The notes under the pieces: model-generated
Database searches by the model: none
The model's input: only the letters and a program-made list of their open reading frames with translations
Told to the model about the DNA's origin: nothing
Assembly (NCBI RefSeq): GCF_021730395.1
Contig: NC_069369.1
Coordinates: 60,911,501 to 60,975,500, forward strand
Length of the DNA stretch: 64,000 nucleotides
Direction: 5' to 3'
Source of the DNA: Mercenaria mercenaria
Lineage: Eukaryota > Mollusca > Bivalvia > Venerida > Veneridae
Shown here: in pieces, positions 46,053 to 56,063 of the stretch
Numbering within the stretch: position 1 is the stretch's first letter
Layout: the number at the start of each line of letters is the position of its first letter
Translations under genes and position numbers: made by a program

Positions 46053-46870
46053 TGTACGCGTCTGCGTGCTGGGGGTTTCGTTTTGAGGAAGCTACGTTTT
46101 TGGTGCGTGGCATTCCCTGTTTGATATTTTTCTTTGTTTTTTTTGTGTGTGTGCGTGTGTGTGTGTTCCATTGTTTGTTCGTTTTGTCCTCGTGTGTTGG
46201 CTTTGTGTGTGTGCGCGTGTATGTGTATGTGTGTGTGTTTGTGGTGTGCACGTCTGCGTGCTGTAGGTTTCGTTTTGGGGAGGCTGCGATTTTGGTACGT
46301 GGCATTCCCTGTTTGATATTTGTCTTTGTTTTTTAAAACTTCACTTAAACGAATGAAGAGAACTTATGACTAGCGTGTTTCTCTTGTTGCTCTGTCTTCT
46401 GAAAAGGCATTGAGTACATACGTTTTTGGTTCTTAAGGTTTGTTTTTTATATATTTATACACGAGCATTTTTGTGTTTTACATGCCATGCCTTTTTGTTT
46501 CCATTACGTGTGTAAGAGATTCACCTGAAGGGGATTACTTTTATTTACACTGTCCCATGTCTTTGGAACATGGTGGGGGTAAGAGTGAGGTTAGGTGCAC
46601 CATAAACCGGTTTAAGCTCCCCAGTGGTGTTTTTGCCACTGACCGTTCCAAGGCGGTGCCCCACTGTGTTCCTTTGTTTGTTCGTTTCGTCTTATGTGTT
46701 GGCTTTGTGTGCGTGTGTGTTCGTTTTGTCCTTATGTGTTGGCTTTGGGTGTGTGTGTGTGTATGTGTGTGTGGTGCACGCGTCTGCGTGCTTGGGGTTT
46801 CGTTTTGAGGAGGCTACGTTTTTGGTGCGTGGCATTCCCTGTTTGATATTTTTCTTTGTTTTTTTTACGG
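44213..46870 (+). mobile_element. Second retroelement fossil with a three-fold repeated tail
   Basis: Inserted within the integrase region of the gypsy fossil. It opens with a gttgggtgcgcacc / cggtttaagctcccc unit (called R1 here), followed by the C-terminal part of a reverse-transcriptase-bearing protein of unassigned clade (SYGVYISQLIRFARAC style, to about 44802). A tail of about 720-750 bp then occurs three times head to tail, starting near 44906, 45629 and 46377 (the last shortened). Each tail contains R1 again and GT-rich runs of different lengths. R1 at both sides plus tandem tails recalls the pseudo-LTR layout of Penelope-like elements, which is only a suggestion. It is a partial, inactive copy. 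Confidence 0.55.
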
Positions 46871-46883
46871 ATTTTGACTAGAA

Positions 46884-47077
46884 CTTATAAAGAAGGAGAT
46901 GCAGTATATGTACTGGATACAGCAACACTAAAAGGCAAGTGTAAGAAGCTGTCGTCGCCTTGGAAAGGGCCAGGTGTAATTGAGAAGAAGGAATCTGCTT
47001 ACATCTACCGGGTAAAGATGAGAAACACAGTCTTTGTTACTAATCACGACAGGCTTAAGCCCTGTAGAGATCGGTAA
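46884..47077 (+). pseudogene. Gypsy integrase C-terminal tail
   Basis: The open stretch carries the small SH3-like fold typical of the end of Ty3/gypsy integrases: a YKEGDAVYVLD block, PWKGPGVI and a final NHDRLKPC. It is the resumption of the integrase after the inserted element. Confidence 0.75.
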
Positions 47078-47146
47078 CTTCCAAAGTGGATCCTTGAATG
47101 GAAAATCAACCCACAGGGGACGGGGTCCGCAGATCCAGGAGAACTG

Positions 47147-47290
47147 TACTGTTCATGCCGTCAACCCTGGAACGGGCGTTTTATGATCGCGTGCGATTAT
47201 TGCGATGAATGGTATCATGGTGCGTGCGTGAACATCTCCCAACTGAAGCCCTGGAAATTGCCAAGTATAAATGCACACGATGCAAGTGGG
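47147..47290 (+). pseudogene. PHD finger next to the integrase tail
   Basis: About 20 codons beyond the integrase tail the frame spells CSCRQP, then MIACDYCDEWYHGACV, the C4HC3 zinc-finger pattern of PHD domains that read histone H3 tails. In other LTR elements a chromodomain or similar reader occupies this place and steers insertion, so an analogous role is inferred for the living ancestor. A long G tract follows at about 47282-47312. Confidence 0.65.
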
Positions 47291-47869
47291 GTGGGGTGGG
47301 GGGGGGGGGGGGCGGCCCGGTCGGATGTCAAATCGTAACACTATGTTGGGATGGAGACATCACGTTACTTACGTGGTAAGACCTCGTGGCGGTGTCGCTC
47401 TAGTAGGAGTGGCCAGACAGAAAAGCAACGTCGACGGAGTAGCACTGCGTGGGAGCCTGGAATGTCCATCCGGACTGGTGTCACATTACTTAATTTGGCT
47501 GACCATGTTCTTTTATCTTTTTCAGAGTTCAGAGTGTTGGAGGAACAGCTAAACATTCTAGTCAAAAATCAATAAGTCATGCCTAGAGAGGTTTTGAAAG
47601 ATATCGAGAGAGCGACGAAGGAGGGGGTGGGGGCTATGGGAGCCGGAAAAGCTGATAGAGGACCTGATGCTCAGTCAGCAGAGTATCGTCAGCGACAGGT
47701 CTTGTTAGCACAAGTGACCCTGGCAGTGGAGAAAGTAGACGGTCAGTGGTTGTCTGACGTTTCTGGATTCTGCTACCAGGGAGGATTTGGATGGGCGTCA
47801 GAAGGCTGTATTGAACGCCACATTGGAGTGATCCCCAGATGGGCACGCACTCATTCTGGACGGCCAAGA

Positions 47870-48130
47870 CCTCGAGGCGGTGCCCCACTGTGTTCCTGTT
47901 TGTTCGTTTTGTCCTCTTGTGTAGGCTTTGTGTGTGTGCGCTGTATGTGTGTGTGTTCCTTTGTTTGTTCGTTTTGTCCTCGTGTGTTGGCTTTGTGTGT
48001 GTGCGCGCGTGTGTGTGTGTGTGTGTTTGTGGTGTGCGCGTCTGCGTGCTGTAGGTTTCGTTTTGGGGAGGCTGCGATTTTGGTGCGTGGCGTTCCCTGT
48101 TTGATATTTGTCTTTGTTTTTTTTTGTAGT
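47870..48130 (+). mobile_element. R1 short copy inside the gypsy 3' region
   Basis: The sequence from cgaggcggtgccccactgtg to cgttccctgtttgatatttg, with GT-rich runs between, repeats the R1/tail module seen at 44213-46870. It interrupts the variable region between the PHD and TatD parts. Confidence 0.65.
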
Positions 48131-49082
48131 AAGGGTGCGGTGGCTGAACAGAAACAAAAGCAAGTGCTAAGAGAGGCTACAAGTACTTCTTGTAGTCAGG
48201 GTAAGCCAACACCAACAAAGGCTCCTAAATTCAAGAAGTGTCCTGTGCCCTGGTATAAGTCTAATTTTTTCACACCTTTGGATATCACTACCCCACAGGG
48301 TTAGCTATGAAGGAAGGTCAGGACACCAGGACAGGAACGCGTGTAGAAGCGTTACATGGCTAGAGAATTAGTTGGACCAACGGCAGATGTGGATGATCTA
48401 GTCAGGTATTTGAACAACTCTGGTCATCAGAGGGGGCGGGAGAACAACTAGTTCGACCGTTAGACCAGCAGTGTGGTGGCGGGCGTTGCGGGTGCTCTGG
48501 GACTGCCTATTCCAGGAACCATGACATGCTCCCCATTCAATTCTCCCGGTTGTGTATTTCACTACCAGGTGATGTTGCAAGTGGTTATCTTGTTGGGCGA
48601 GAGGGGAAACTATGAATTCATGCGTCGCTTTAGTTTACCAGAGAGGCGTGAAGAGCTGGAAGCCAGGTGCCCAAGACCCGAGGGGAGTAAGGAGCTAGAA
48701 CTTCTAGAGTGCCCAAAACCATCTTCTACAGGGGCTAGTCCTGTGAGGAATCTTCGAGTGGAGAGATATGTTGAGGGTGGAAGAGAGGTGTTTCTAGTAC
48801 ATCAGCTGGAGGGGGAGTCCTGCAGTACTTCTGCAGTGGCGGGAAGCAGTACTTCTGTTGTTGCTCTTCCGGAGGGTGTGATCGACGCGGCAGAGGTGAC
48901 CTCATCACTAGACCAGGAGGTACACAGCCTAAGTGATTCGTCAGTATCAATATCTCCAAGAAGATCCTGGCGACCTGCACCTAGTCCTGAGCCCCAGTTA
49001 AGTGACATGGAGGTAGTAGATGAGGTGGCTGGAGGTGAGGATGATGGCAATAGGGTGCGATCACAGAAGGAAGCACTGAGCT

Positions 49083-49895
49083 TAGAGTGTGTGGACTCTC
49101 ACTTCCATCTCGATACGCTCTGCCAGAATTACACCGTGGAATTACCAGAAGGCCTTGCAGACGGTGAAACCTTGTAGGTCAAGCCAACAGGTCGAGGTCG
49201 ATGGAGCGGTTGCTGTCTGGTGTGATCCAGAAACCTATCCTACCAGGCAGCAAGTTGCGAAATTGAGGAAGGAAAGGGTTGTGTCAGTGATTGGCATACA
49301 CCCATCGAAGGTGCACGAAGACGGTGTGGTGAGGCGGCTTAAGGAAAAGTTGGACGAGTGTGATGTGATGGGTTTGGGAGAGATAGGAATAGATGGCACA
49401 AAGAAGGACCTACCTCTCCAGCGCACTGTGTTTGACGAAGTTTTAGGACTTCTGGAAAGCCGTTCTCATCTGGTGCTTGTGCTCCATTGCCGGCCAGGAC
49501 GGGGGCAGGTCAGTAGCAGCTCGTACTTCGAGTTGTGCTACCGTTGTAAGGCAGCTCTTCGACCAGAACAGAAAATTCACCTGCATTGTTTAAATGGCAC
49601 CATGGAGGATGTTGATCTGTGTGTGGGGTACTTCCCTAACACACATTTTGGATATAGCCTGATGGTGCAGAGGGCTGATTTCAAGGCGGATAGCCGCTCA
49701 ACTTTACGGAGGACAGATTCCTCCCGTCTCCTGGAAAGTGATGCGCCATATTTTAAGTACGACAATGAGCAGGAATGGTCTTCACCATCATTCATTGGTT
49801 TAACGGCACAGGAGGTGGCTCGGGTGAGGGGACGTACAAGAGACGAGCTGCTAAAGATTACAGCACAGAATGCCCAGCGACTTTATTGGTGGTAG
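49083..49895 (+). pseudogene. TatD-type metal-dependent hydrolase part
   Basis: The region shows the ordered signatures of the TatD nuclease family (TATDN2-like): DSHFHLD, GIHPSKV, GLGEIGID, LVLHCRPG, HLHCLNG, LLESDAPYF and a closing NAQRLYWW. Known TatD proteins are Mg-dependent DNA exonucleases with a TIM-barrel fold. Here the domain sits at the 3' end of the gypsy fossil on the same strand, preceded by a Ser/Pro-rich low-complexity stretch (from about 48473). It is broken (about one break in this part). It could be captured cargo or the remnant of an adjacent host gene. Confidence 0.7.
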
Positions 49896-50750
49896 TGGCC
49901 ATACTCGGAGTGTAATCTTGAGGCAGAGAGGGCGGCGTTACATATATTGCACGTACTTCGTGTAATACATGAAATAAAATATGTTGGAAATACACATATT
50001 TCGTGTAGTGTGGAAATGTAACTTTGATAATAAGAGTAATGTAAAAATCCAAGGAGAAAATAAAATGTGGTGGAAATACACGTATTCCGTGTAAATCCAG
50101 TGTGGACATACAGCAATAAAAAGGAAATAAAAACGTGAAGTGAGAGAACAGCACGTACTTCGTGTGTCAAGGACATTACTGACTCTATAATTTGTACACA
50201 CCAGTTTAGTCAGAGAATTCAGCGAAATGAGGCAGTGAGAAACTCTGACAGAGTCAAAATGTCAAAAGGTTGTTAGGTGTGTATTTTATGTACATAGTTT
50301 TAGTTGATACTTGTATATTGGTGGGTGGGATGAAAATCACACCATTCTTTTTTAATGTCCATGGGGTCCCGATTCTAAAATTTGAGTGGGAGGTCACAAA
50401 TTCAAAATTTGGGGTGGTCACCCGCCTAACAATATAAGGTTGGGGGAGTGTTGATTTCGCAATTTAATTGACCTTTCCGGTATTTTCCGCTTTGATTTTT
50501 TCGTGACCTGTTTCTTCCGGCGCGCATGCGTATTGTAGTTAGTTGAGGTAAGGATTGGTGGTTGATTCTTTTATCGAGCCTTAGACCCTTTTTCCTTTAT
50601 TATCCACTGCTCAAGGCCCTTTAGAGTGGTAAGATTGTGACCACTGTATAAAACATAAATATACACAAACACAACAAAACAAACGGACGTCAGACAGACA
50701 AAAGCTGTCATTTTTTGCCATCATTTATATACAAATTATCTCAAAAATCA
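49896..50750. other. 3' flank of the gypsy fossil with repeated near-palindromes
   Basis: Four copies of a 14-16 bp near-palindrome (cacgtacttcgtgt type) occur at about 49950, 49991, 50078 and 50151. The rest (50200-50750) is unique-looking, with no gene. This may include the untranslated end of the retroelement. Confidence 0.45.
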
Positions 50751-50870
50751 TTCGTCCTCCACCTCTTGATTCATGAGGGGATGTTGGCAGTTACTTGCGG
50801 AGAACAGGTTTGGTGTGCAGAATCCAGGAGATCGGTGATACTGTTGAAAACAGCGTTAAACACAGAAACA
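50751..50870 (+). mobile_element. 3' half of a SINE
   Basis: tcgtcctccacctcttgatt, gttggcagttacttgcggag and cagcgttaaacacagaaac match the body and tail of the SINE at 1186-1430. The head is missing. Confidence 0.65.
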
Positions 50871-50877
50871 AGGATGA

Positions 50878-51090
50878 ACATCCAACAGGGAAAGCACGTC
50901 CTAAAAACACAGTATCCCCAAACGTATACCCAGCACGTGCACACGACCAATACACACAACGCAAACACAAGGTCAAAACAAAGTGCACCGCCGTATGAAC
51001 ACCTTTGCGGATGTCTAAAATGTTTTTGTACTCTTAGCATGTGTAAATGTTGAGTTCTGCTCAACCCGGGGCAAAACCACCACTGGGGAG
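50878..51090 (-). repeat. Antisense R1 and R2 pieces
   Basis: On the minus strand this shows R1 tail (a tgttggatgtt block and GTG-rich part), then R2 sequence (ttgagcagaactcaac, cggcggtgcac), then an R1 start (aagctccccagtgg). It is a mosaic of the two families also found nested at 52517-52925. Confidence 0.5.
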
Positions 51091-51450
51091 CTTAAAATAG
51101 AACAAGAAACGCGGCAATGCCACGAAACCAGGTTTTCAACACTTTTCATAAGAATAAACAAGAGTGCCAGAATGCCACAATATACGCCCGTCACAGCAAA
51201 TTTCTTTACTCTAGCACCTGTATTTGCAGATGTAATTTTAATTTTGTGGTTGTTTAGTAATCATTGTAATTCTTTTGTTTTTCTAAGTCCACAAAAAAAC
51301 TCCTTACCAGGTAGAGATACCTTAAAATACACCTAAAATTAGAAAGTAACAACTATGTTGTACCACAGAAAAGTGGTCTTGGTTTTTCCCTACGGTCAAT
51401 TATAAAAAAGTTACAATATAAGTTATTTATAGTAACAACTAAGGGAAGTT

Positions 51451-51455
<5 letters not shown>

Positions 51456-51510
<55 letters not shown>

Positions 51511-51530
51511 AAAAAAAAAAAAAAAAAAAT
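51456..51530. repeat. Poly-A tract
   Basis: About 70 bases that are almost all A (interrupted by taca), lying between two copies of the left module. Length is assembly-sensitive. Confidence 0.8.
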
Positions 51531-51951
51531 GTAAGTCCACACAGAAATCCTTACCAGGTAGAGATTGGTCAAAATACACCTCAAAATTGGATGTAACATG
51601 CATGTTGTACTACAAAAAAGTGGTCTCGATTTTTCCCTACGTCTAGTAATGAAAAAGTTACAATATAAGCTATTTATAGTAACAACAAAGGGAAGTAATT
51701 CTAAAGAAGGGAACTGCGCAAGACACTTCGTCTCATGATGATGTATAATTGTGCCAAGTTACATCAAAATCCCTCTATGCATGAAGAAGATATGCTACGG
51801 ACAAAGTTTTCATTCTTGTAACCTTTGACCTCTAAGTGTGACCTTGACCTTAGACCTAGGGACCTGGTTCTTGTGCATGACACTCCGTCTCATGATGGTG
51901 AACAATTGTGCCAACTTTCATCAAAATCCCTCCATGCATGTAGAAGATATG

Positions 51952-51978
51952 CTAACCCTAACCCTAACCTAACCCTAT
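51952..51978. repeat. Short interstitial telomere-like repeat
   Basis: ctaaccctaaccctaaccta followed by accct gives about four copies of the TTAGGG complement, the telomere unit of molluscs. It replaces part of a core unit in the element at 51287-52445. Confidence 0.6.
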
Positions 51979-52459
51979 TTTTAGTAACAATGACCTTGAC
52001 CTTGATCCCAGAAACCCCAAAATCAATCCCAAGCTACAACTTTATATAAGTTTTCTATACACCAAGTTTCATCGTGATAGCTCATTCCTAAGTTAAGTTA
52101 TTGACCGGAAACCCTTTTTCTATTTTAAGTAACAGTGACCTTGACCCCAGAAACCCCAAAATCAATCCCAGCCTTTGTCTTGATATAAGCTACATACATA
52201 ACAAGTTTTATTTAAATATCTTCACCGAAACAAAAGTTATTGACCGGAAACCCTTTTCTATTTTAAGTAACAGTGACCTTGACCTTGACCCCAGAAACCC
52301 CAAAATCAATCCCAGCCTTTATTTTGATATAAGCTACATACATACCAAGTTTTATTCAAATATCTTTACCGGAACAAAAGTTATTGACCGGAAACACCAG
52401 TTTGACGCCGCCGCCCGCCCGCCCGACCGACATCTACCCCAATCTAATAACTCAGGTTT

Positions 52460-52925
52460 TTGTTGAAAACCTGGTTAAAAAGTGGAAACTCCCCAGGTCG
52501 CTCAACACGACAAAAACGAAAATGTTGCAGGCTCGGTTTGGTTGGGTGCGCACCATAAACCGGTTTAAGCTCCCTAGTGGTGTTTTTGTCATTGACCGTT
52601 CCAAGGCGGTGCCCCACTGGTTCCTTTGTTCGTTTTGTCCTCGTGTGTTGGCTTTGTGTGTGTGTATGTGTGTGCGTGCGTGTGCGTGTGTTTGCATGCT
52701 GTGGGTTTCGTTTTGGGGAGGCTGCGTTTTTAGTGCGTGGCATTCTCTGTTTGATATTTGTCTTTTATTTTTGATTGAGCCTGTTCATGGACGGTAGTAG
52801 AAGTGCATGCTACCGTCCACGCCCTCTAGCCCCGGGTTGAGCAGAACTCAACATTTACACATGCTAAAAGTACAAAAAACATTTCAGACATTCGCAAATG
52901 TGTTCATACGGCGGTGCACATGGAA
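52460..52925 (+). mobile_element. Repeat R2 with an inserted R1 copy
   Basis: R2 starts before gttgcaggctcggttt and resumes at gattgagcctgttcatgg, continuing through ggacggtag, gccccgggttgagcagaac and cggcggtgcacatggaacc. Between the two halves, at about 52543-52776, lies an R1 copy (gttgggtgcgcacc to ttgatatttgtctt). The uninterrupted R2 at 60135-60360 (gcaggcttggtttgattgag) shows the empty site. Confidence 0.75.
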
Positions 52926-52971
52926 CCTTCAATGATAAAATAACGGGTTTGCCCTAAGCGAGTGAGTGAGT

Positions 52972-53110
52972 GAGTTGGGTTTTACGGTGAATCGACACAA
53001 AATGGTCATATATCGCCGATTGCCCTAAACGAGAAAACAAGCCTGCATATCACAGGAACTGCCAAAAGACAAAAAAAAAAAACAAAAAAAAAAAACAGGC
53101 ACCATATCAA
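52972..53110. repeat. Repeat tail and A-rich stretch
   Basis: A gagtgagtgagtgagttggg segment precedes ttttacggtgaatcgacac, the same tail as at 41628-41692, followed by A-rich sequence near 53068-53095. Confidence 0.4.
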
Positions 53111-53261
53111 AGGGGTAATTATACAATACCCAAAGCTATGAAAGCGGGAGTATTGGAACCACCCAGGCCGAAATGGTCATGTTGAGAAACTAAACAGTAC
53201 CAATATCACGACATAAAAGTCGCGATGAACCATCTGAGAAGATCGCAATATAACAGCCCTG

Positions 53262-53550
53262 TTAAACCGGTTTATGGGGAGGCTGCGTTTTTGGTACGTT
53301 GCATTCCCTGTTTGGTATTTGTCTGTTTTTTTTTATGGTGCACCTAACTTCAGTCTTATCCCCACCATGTTCAAAACAAAAACGAGGAAAAATATCCAAC
53401 AGGGAAAGCCACGTTCTAAAAACGCAGCCTCCCCAAACGCAAACCCAGCACGCGGACGCACACCACACACAAGGTCAAAACAAACAAATAAAGGAACACA
53501 GTGGGGTACCGCTTTTGAACGGCCACAAAGTCACAGGAAAGTGTAAATAA
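53262..53550 (-). mobile_element. Rearranged R1 copy
   Basis: The first 75 bases are R1 tail in + orientation (ggggaggctgcgtttttgg to ttggtatttgtctg). From about 53335 the module is in reverse orientation (atggtgcacctaac, aggaaaaatatccaacaggg, aggaacacagtggggtacc). The two parts face each other. Confidence 0.55.
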
Positions 53551-54071
53551 AAGTTATCCCTGCCAGGTGAAACCCTAACAAGCAAACAAAAACTTTCATT
53601 GATTTACATAGTAGTTATTACACTATACGCTAGCAGTCTCATCAGTAATTCCAATTTCCAATTAATATATGGACCTGTTGCTTTTATGTCTAAAACTCCT
53701 AGCAGTTGTTGATAAATCCAACGGTATATTGAGACCAAATTGCAGTTTTAAATACTGAAAATTTTCTGTCATAGCATATTGTAAAACAAAAAACAGAAAA
53801 AAGACACAGACACATGAAGTATGTTGCTTTCATTATCATAGGGCACTTAACGTCATTACCTACTAAAACATGCATAGCCCATTAGTCTGAAATGTGTGCA
53901 GTCATCTCCGACAAGGTAATTAGTCTACTTGATTAGGTACTGACTTGGTAATCCCTATTGGATTTCTTCCTTGTTTTTTTTGGCAATATGTAATTCATTG
54001 GTTTTGTTAATTATTGAATAACAACGGTGTTTAAGCTGGAAAGTTACTCCATGTCGTTACATTTTCTGGTG

Positions 54072-54120
54072 TATGTGTGTGTGTGTGTGTGTGTTTCAGG
54101 TTTAACGTCTTTTCAACAAA
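54072..54120 (-). mobile_element. Truncated SINE tail
   Basis: A GT run, then tttcaggtttaacgtctttt, then caacaa: the 3' end of the minus-strand SINE family of 41723-42060. Confidence 0.5.
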
Positions 54121-55090
54121 AACGTATATGAACTAGTTAAAACATCACCTTACTTTGTCCTTTGCATCCTTGTAAGGTGTTCTCCTAATTTGTTTAAATT
54201 GTTTCACATTGACTGATTTTAGAGGCCGCCATGAGAACGTTTGATGGACAATCCCCAAACTTGGTCTTTAGGATTCTTATATGTACATTTGTTGAAATTG
54301 TTTCGCTTAACTTATTTACTAAAAATAGCAATACTTTAAATGACTTTTTGTCTAAAACCGTTCGATGGATCATCATCAAATTTGGCCTATAGCATCCATG
54401 TAAAGTCCTCTTTCAAAGTTCCAATGGTTTCTCTTAACTGATTTTAGGAGCTGCGAGAGCTTAAAATAGACAAAAAATTTAAACCACTTCGCATGAACAG
54501 CCAGATGGATGTGTACCAAATTTGGTTTGAAATGTTCTATGTTTCAAGGAAATTCATATTGTGTGATTGACTGACTTTAGGGGCTGCAAAAGCTAAAACA
54601 GAAAACTTTTAAAAAGTTGAACAGCGTGATTGATAATCATCAAACTTGCCCTGTAGCATCCTTATCATCTCTATCGTACTTTGTTTTCAAATTGTGCCGT
54701 TTGACTTATTTAAAGGGCAGCCAAAGCTATTGATAGAAAACCTTTAAACGACTTCTCTTGCAGCTAAATATAGTAAAACGTTAAACGTCTTTTCATAAAT
54801 CACCAAATGGAAATCAAGTGCCATAACTCCGCTGAGAATTGCTGAACATGCCGATGAATTATATAATTAGGCTTGGCACTGATAACTCCTGTAAGGTTTG
54901 GTTGAAATCCACCCAATAATAGAATAGAACTAGCCAAAATATTCATGAAATTTGATTAATCAAGGGCCATAACTCCACTGAAAATCATCAAATCAAAAAT
55001 GACATTCACAACTAGGCTTGGCAATGATTATTCTTCTGAAATTTGGTGTAAATCCATCCAGTGGTGTCGGAAGAGTTACGTGGACAAACT
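54121..55090. repeat. Two degenerate tandem repeat families
   Basis: 54121-54770 holds about four units with gatggatcatcatcaaattt, tagcatcc-t-taa and actgattttag-ggc-gc. 54790-55080 holds two units with gccataactccgctgaaaat, aggcttggca-tgat and aaatccatcca. Both resemble cores of old bivalve tandem-core elements without their ends. Confidence 0.5.
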
Positions 55091-56063
55091 TTGTGAAATA
55101 CAGACATAATGACAAAATTTATAGCACTTAATCAATACACGTGGGAGACATAATGACTCGAGCAGGACTTCCAGTTATGAAAACTTTATTCGATATCTAT
55201 TTAAAGATATCTCACGACGTAAACCTTCGGTGCTCCCCCCGTACCGAAATATCAGAATGGTGATTACATTTGTGGCGTAATAATTTTTCAACAAAATACA
55301 TTTAACAAACGATTACGTTTGACGTGGATAAAAATTGATATATACCTTTGAGAAAAGCCGGACAATTTTGAGAAATTTACAAAAATGAAATATTCTCCAT
55401 AAAAGATGATGCGTTTTAAGTTTTGTTGAGTACATAAATATGTGATGTCGTACCATACTAGTTTCTATTCCCCGTTAAGTTACAATGGAATCGGTAACGC
55501 CAACATTTTTCCATACACTGACGCCTGAATTTCATATCGGATGCGTGACGTACTTTAATGTGAGTCATTGCATTAATTATTTTATCTAGTTCTTTAATGT
55601 CAATGCTATTTAACAAAGCTATGATATTTACGTTACATTTATACGTGTAGGTACGTTATTATGTAATAAACAGGTTATAATCTTTGAATCGGGAAATATG
55701 CACTCATTCTTTAGCGTCTAAAGTCGCGCAATATGTCCGCTGCAGAACTCCCGATACAAAGCTAATAACCTATAATTATTAATAAGATACAGCGATACGG
55801 GCTGTTAATTATACTAATTGTTTGATTAATTATTCATAAATATGCAATGAACTATTATGGAGTCGTCCCTATAGTTAATTGTTTTTTTAAGAAATATACA
55901 AAACAACAAGTCTAGTTCTCATAATTACGGAATAGGCGGGTTTAATAAAGTAATGTTTAAATAAAAATATACGTTTAACATTTGTGTAAAGACTGGAAAA
56001 GGATTGTTACTTTACTGTGTGTAATGAACATCTTTCTCTCATATTCAAGTTGCTCTCTTCAAA
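55091..56063 (+). promoter_or_regulatory. Presumed upstream region of gene C
   Basis: AT-rich, unique-looking sequence with no competing gene. An aaataaaaatata stretch lies at about 55961-55973, and a pyrimidine-rich leader (catctttctctcatattc) at 56029-56046 just before the ATG. Promoter position is inferred only. Confidence 0.3.

Larger units (their letters stand above)
42090..49895 (+). mobile_element. Ty3/gypsy-type LTR retroelement fossil with PHD and TatD parts
   Basis: This is a broken retroelement remnant. Parts in order: RNase H (about 42140-42560), an acidic linker, integrase (about 43200-44140), integrase tail (about 46885-47077), a PHD finger (about 47147-47290), a variable region, and a TatD-type hydrolase (to 49895). 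No gag, protease or polymerase palm is seen and I found no flanking long terminal repeats. A second retroelement and one of its short relatives are inserted within it. Besides these insertions there are about four or five breaks in the reading frames. Long stretches still read well, so it is not ancient. Family assignment rests on the RNase H and integrase style. Whether PHD and TatD belonged to the same transcription unit is inferred from order and strand. Confidence 0.7.
51287..52445 (+). mobile_element. Tandem-core element, second family, rearranged copy
   Basis: The left module found at 31385 occurs twice (about 51287-51455 and 51532-51700), separated by a long A run. Core units with tgaccttgacctt and ccagaaaccccaaaatcaat follow. 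The end has cgccgcccgcccgcccgaccg. The pieces are less regular than at 31385-33157. Confidence 0.55.

Noticed and set aside
45153-46336. Many overlapping Cys/Val-rich and Thr/His-rich frames
   Set aside because: They are translations of GT-rich microsatellite and tail repeats; the pattern C-V-C-V or T-H-T-H simply reflects gtgtgt.
51952-51978. True telomere or chromosome end
   Set aside because: Only about four units are present and they are embedded in a dispersed repeat with ordinary sequence on both sides.
54121-55090. Coding exons suggested by local similarity between blocks
   Set aside because: The similarity is periodic DNA repeat similarity; frames are short and differ between units.
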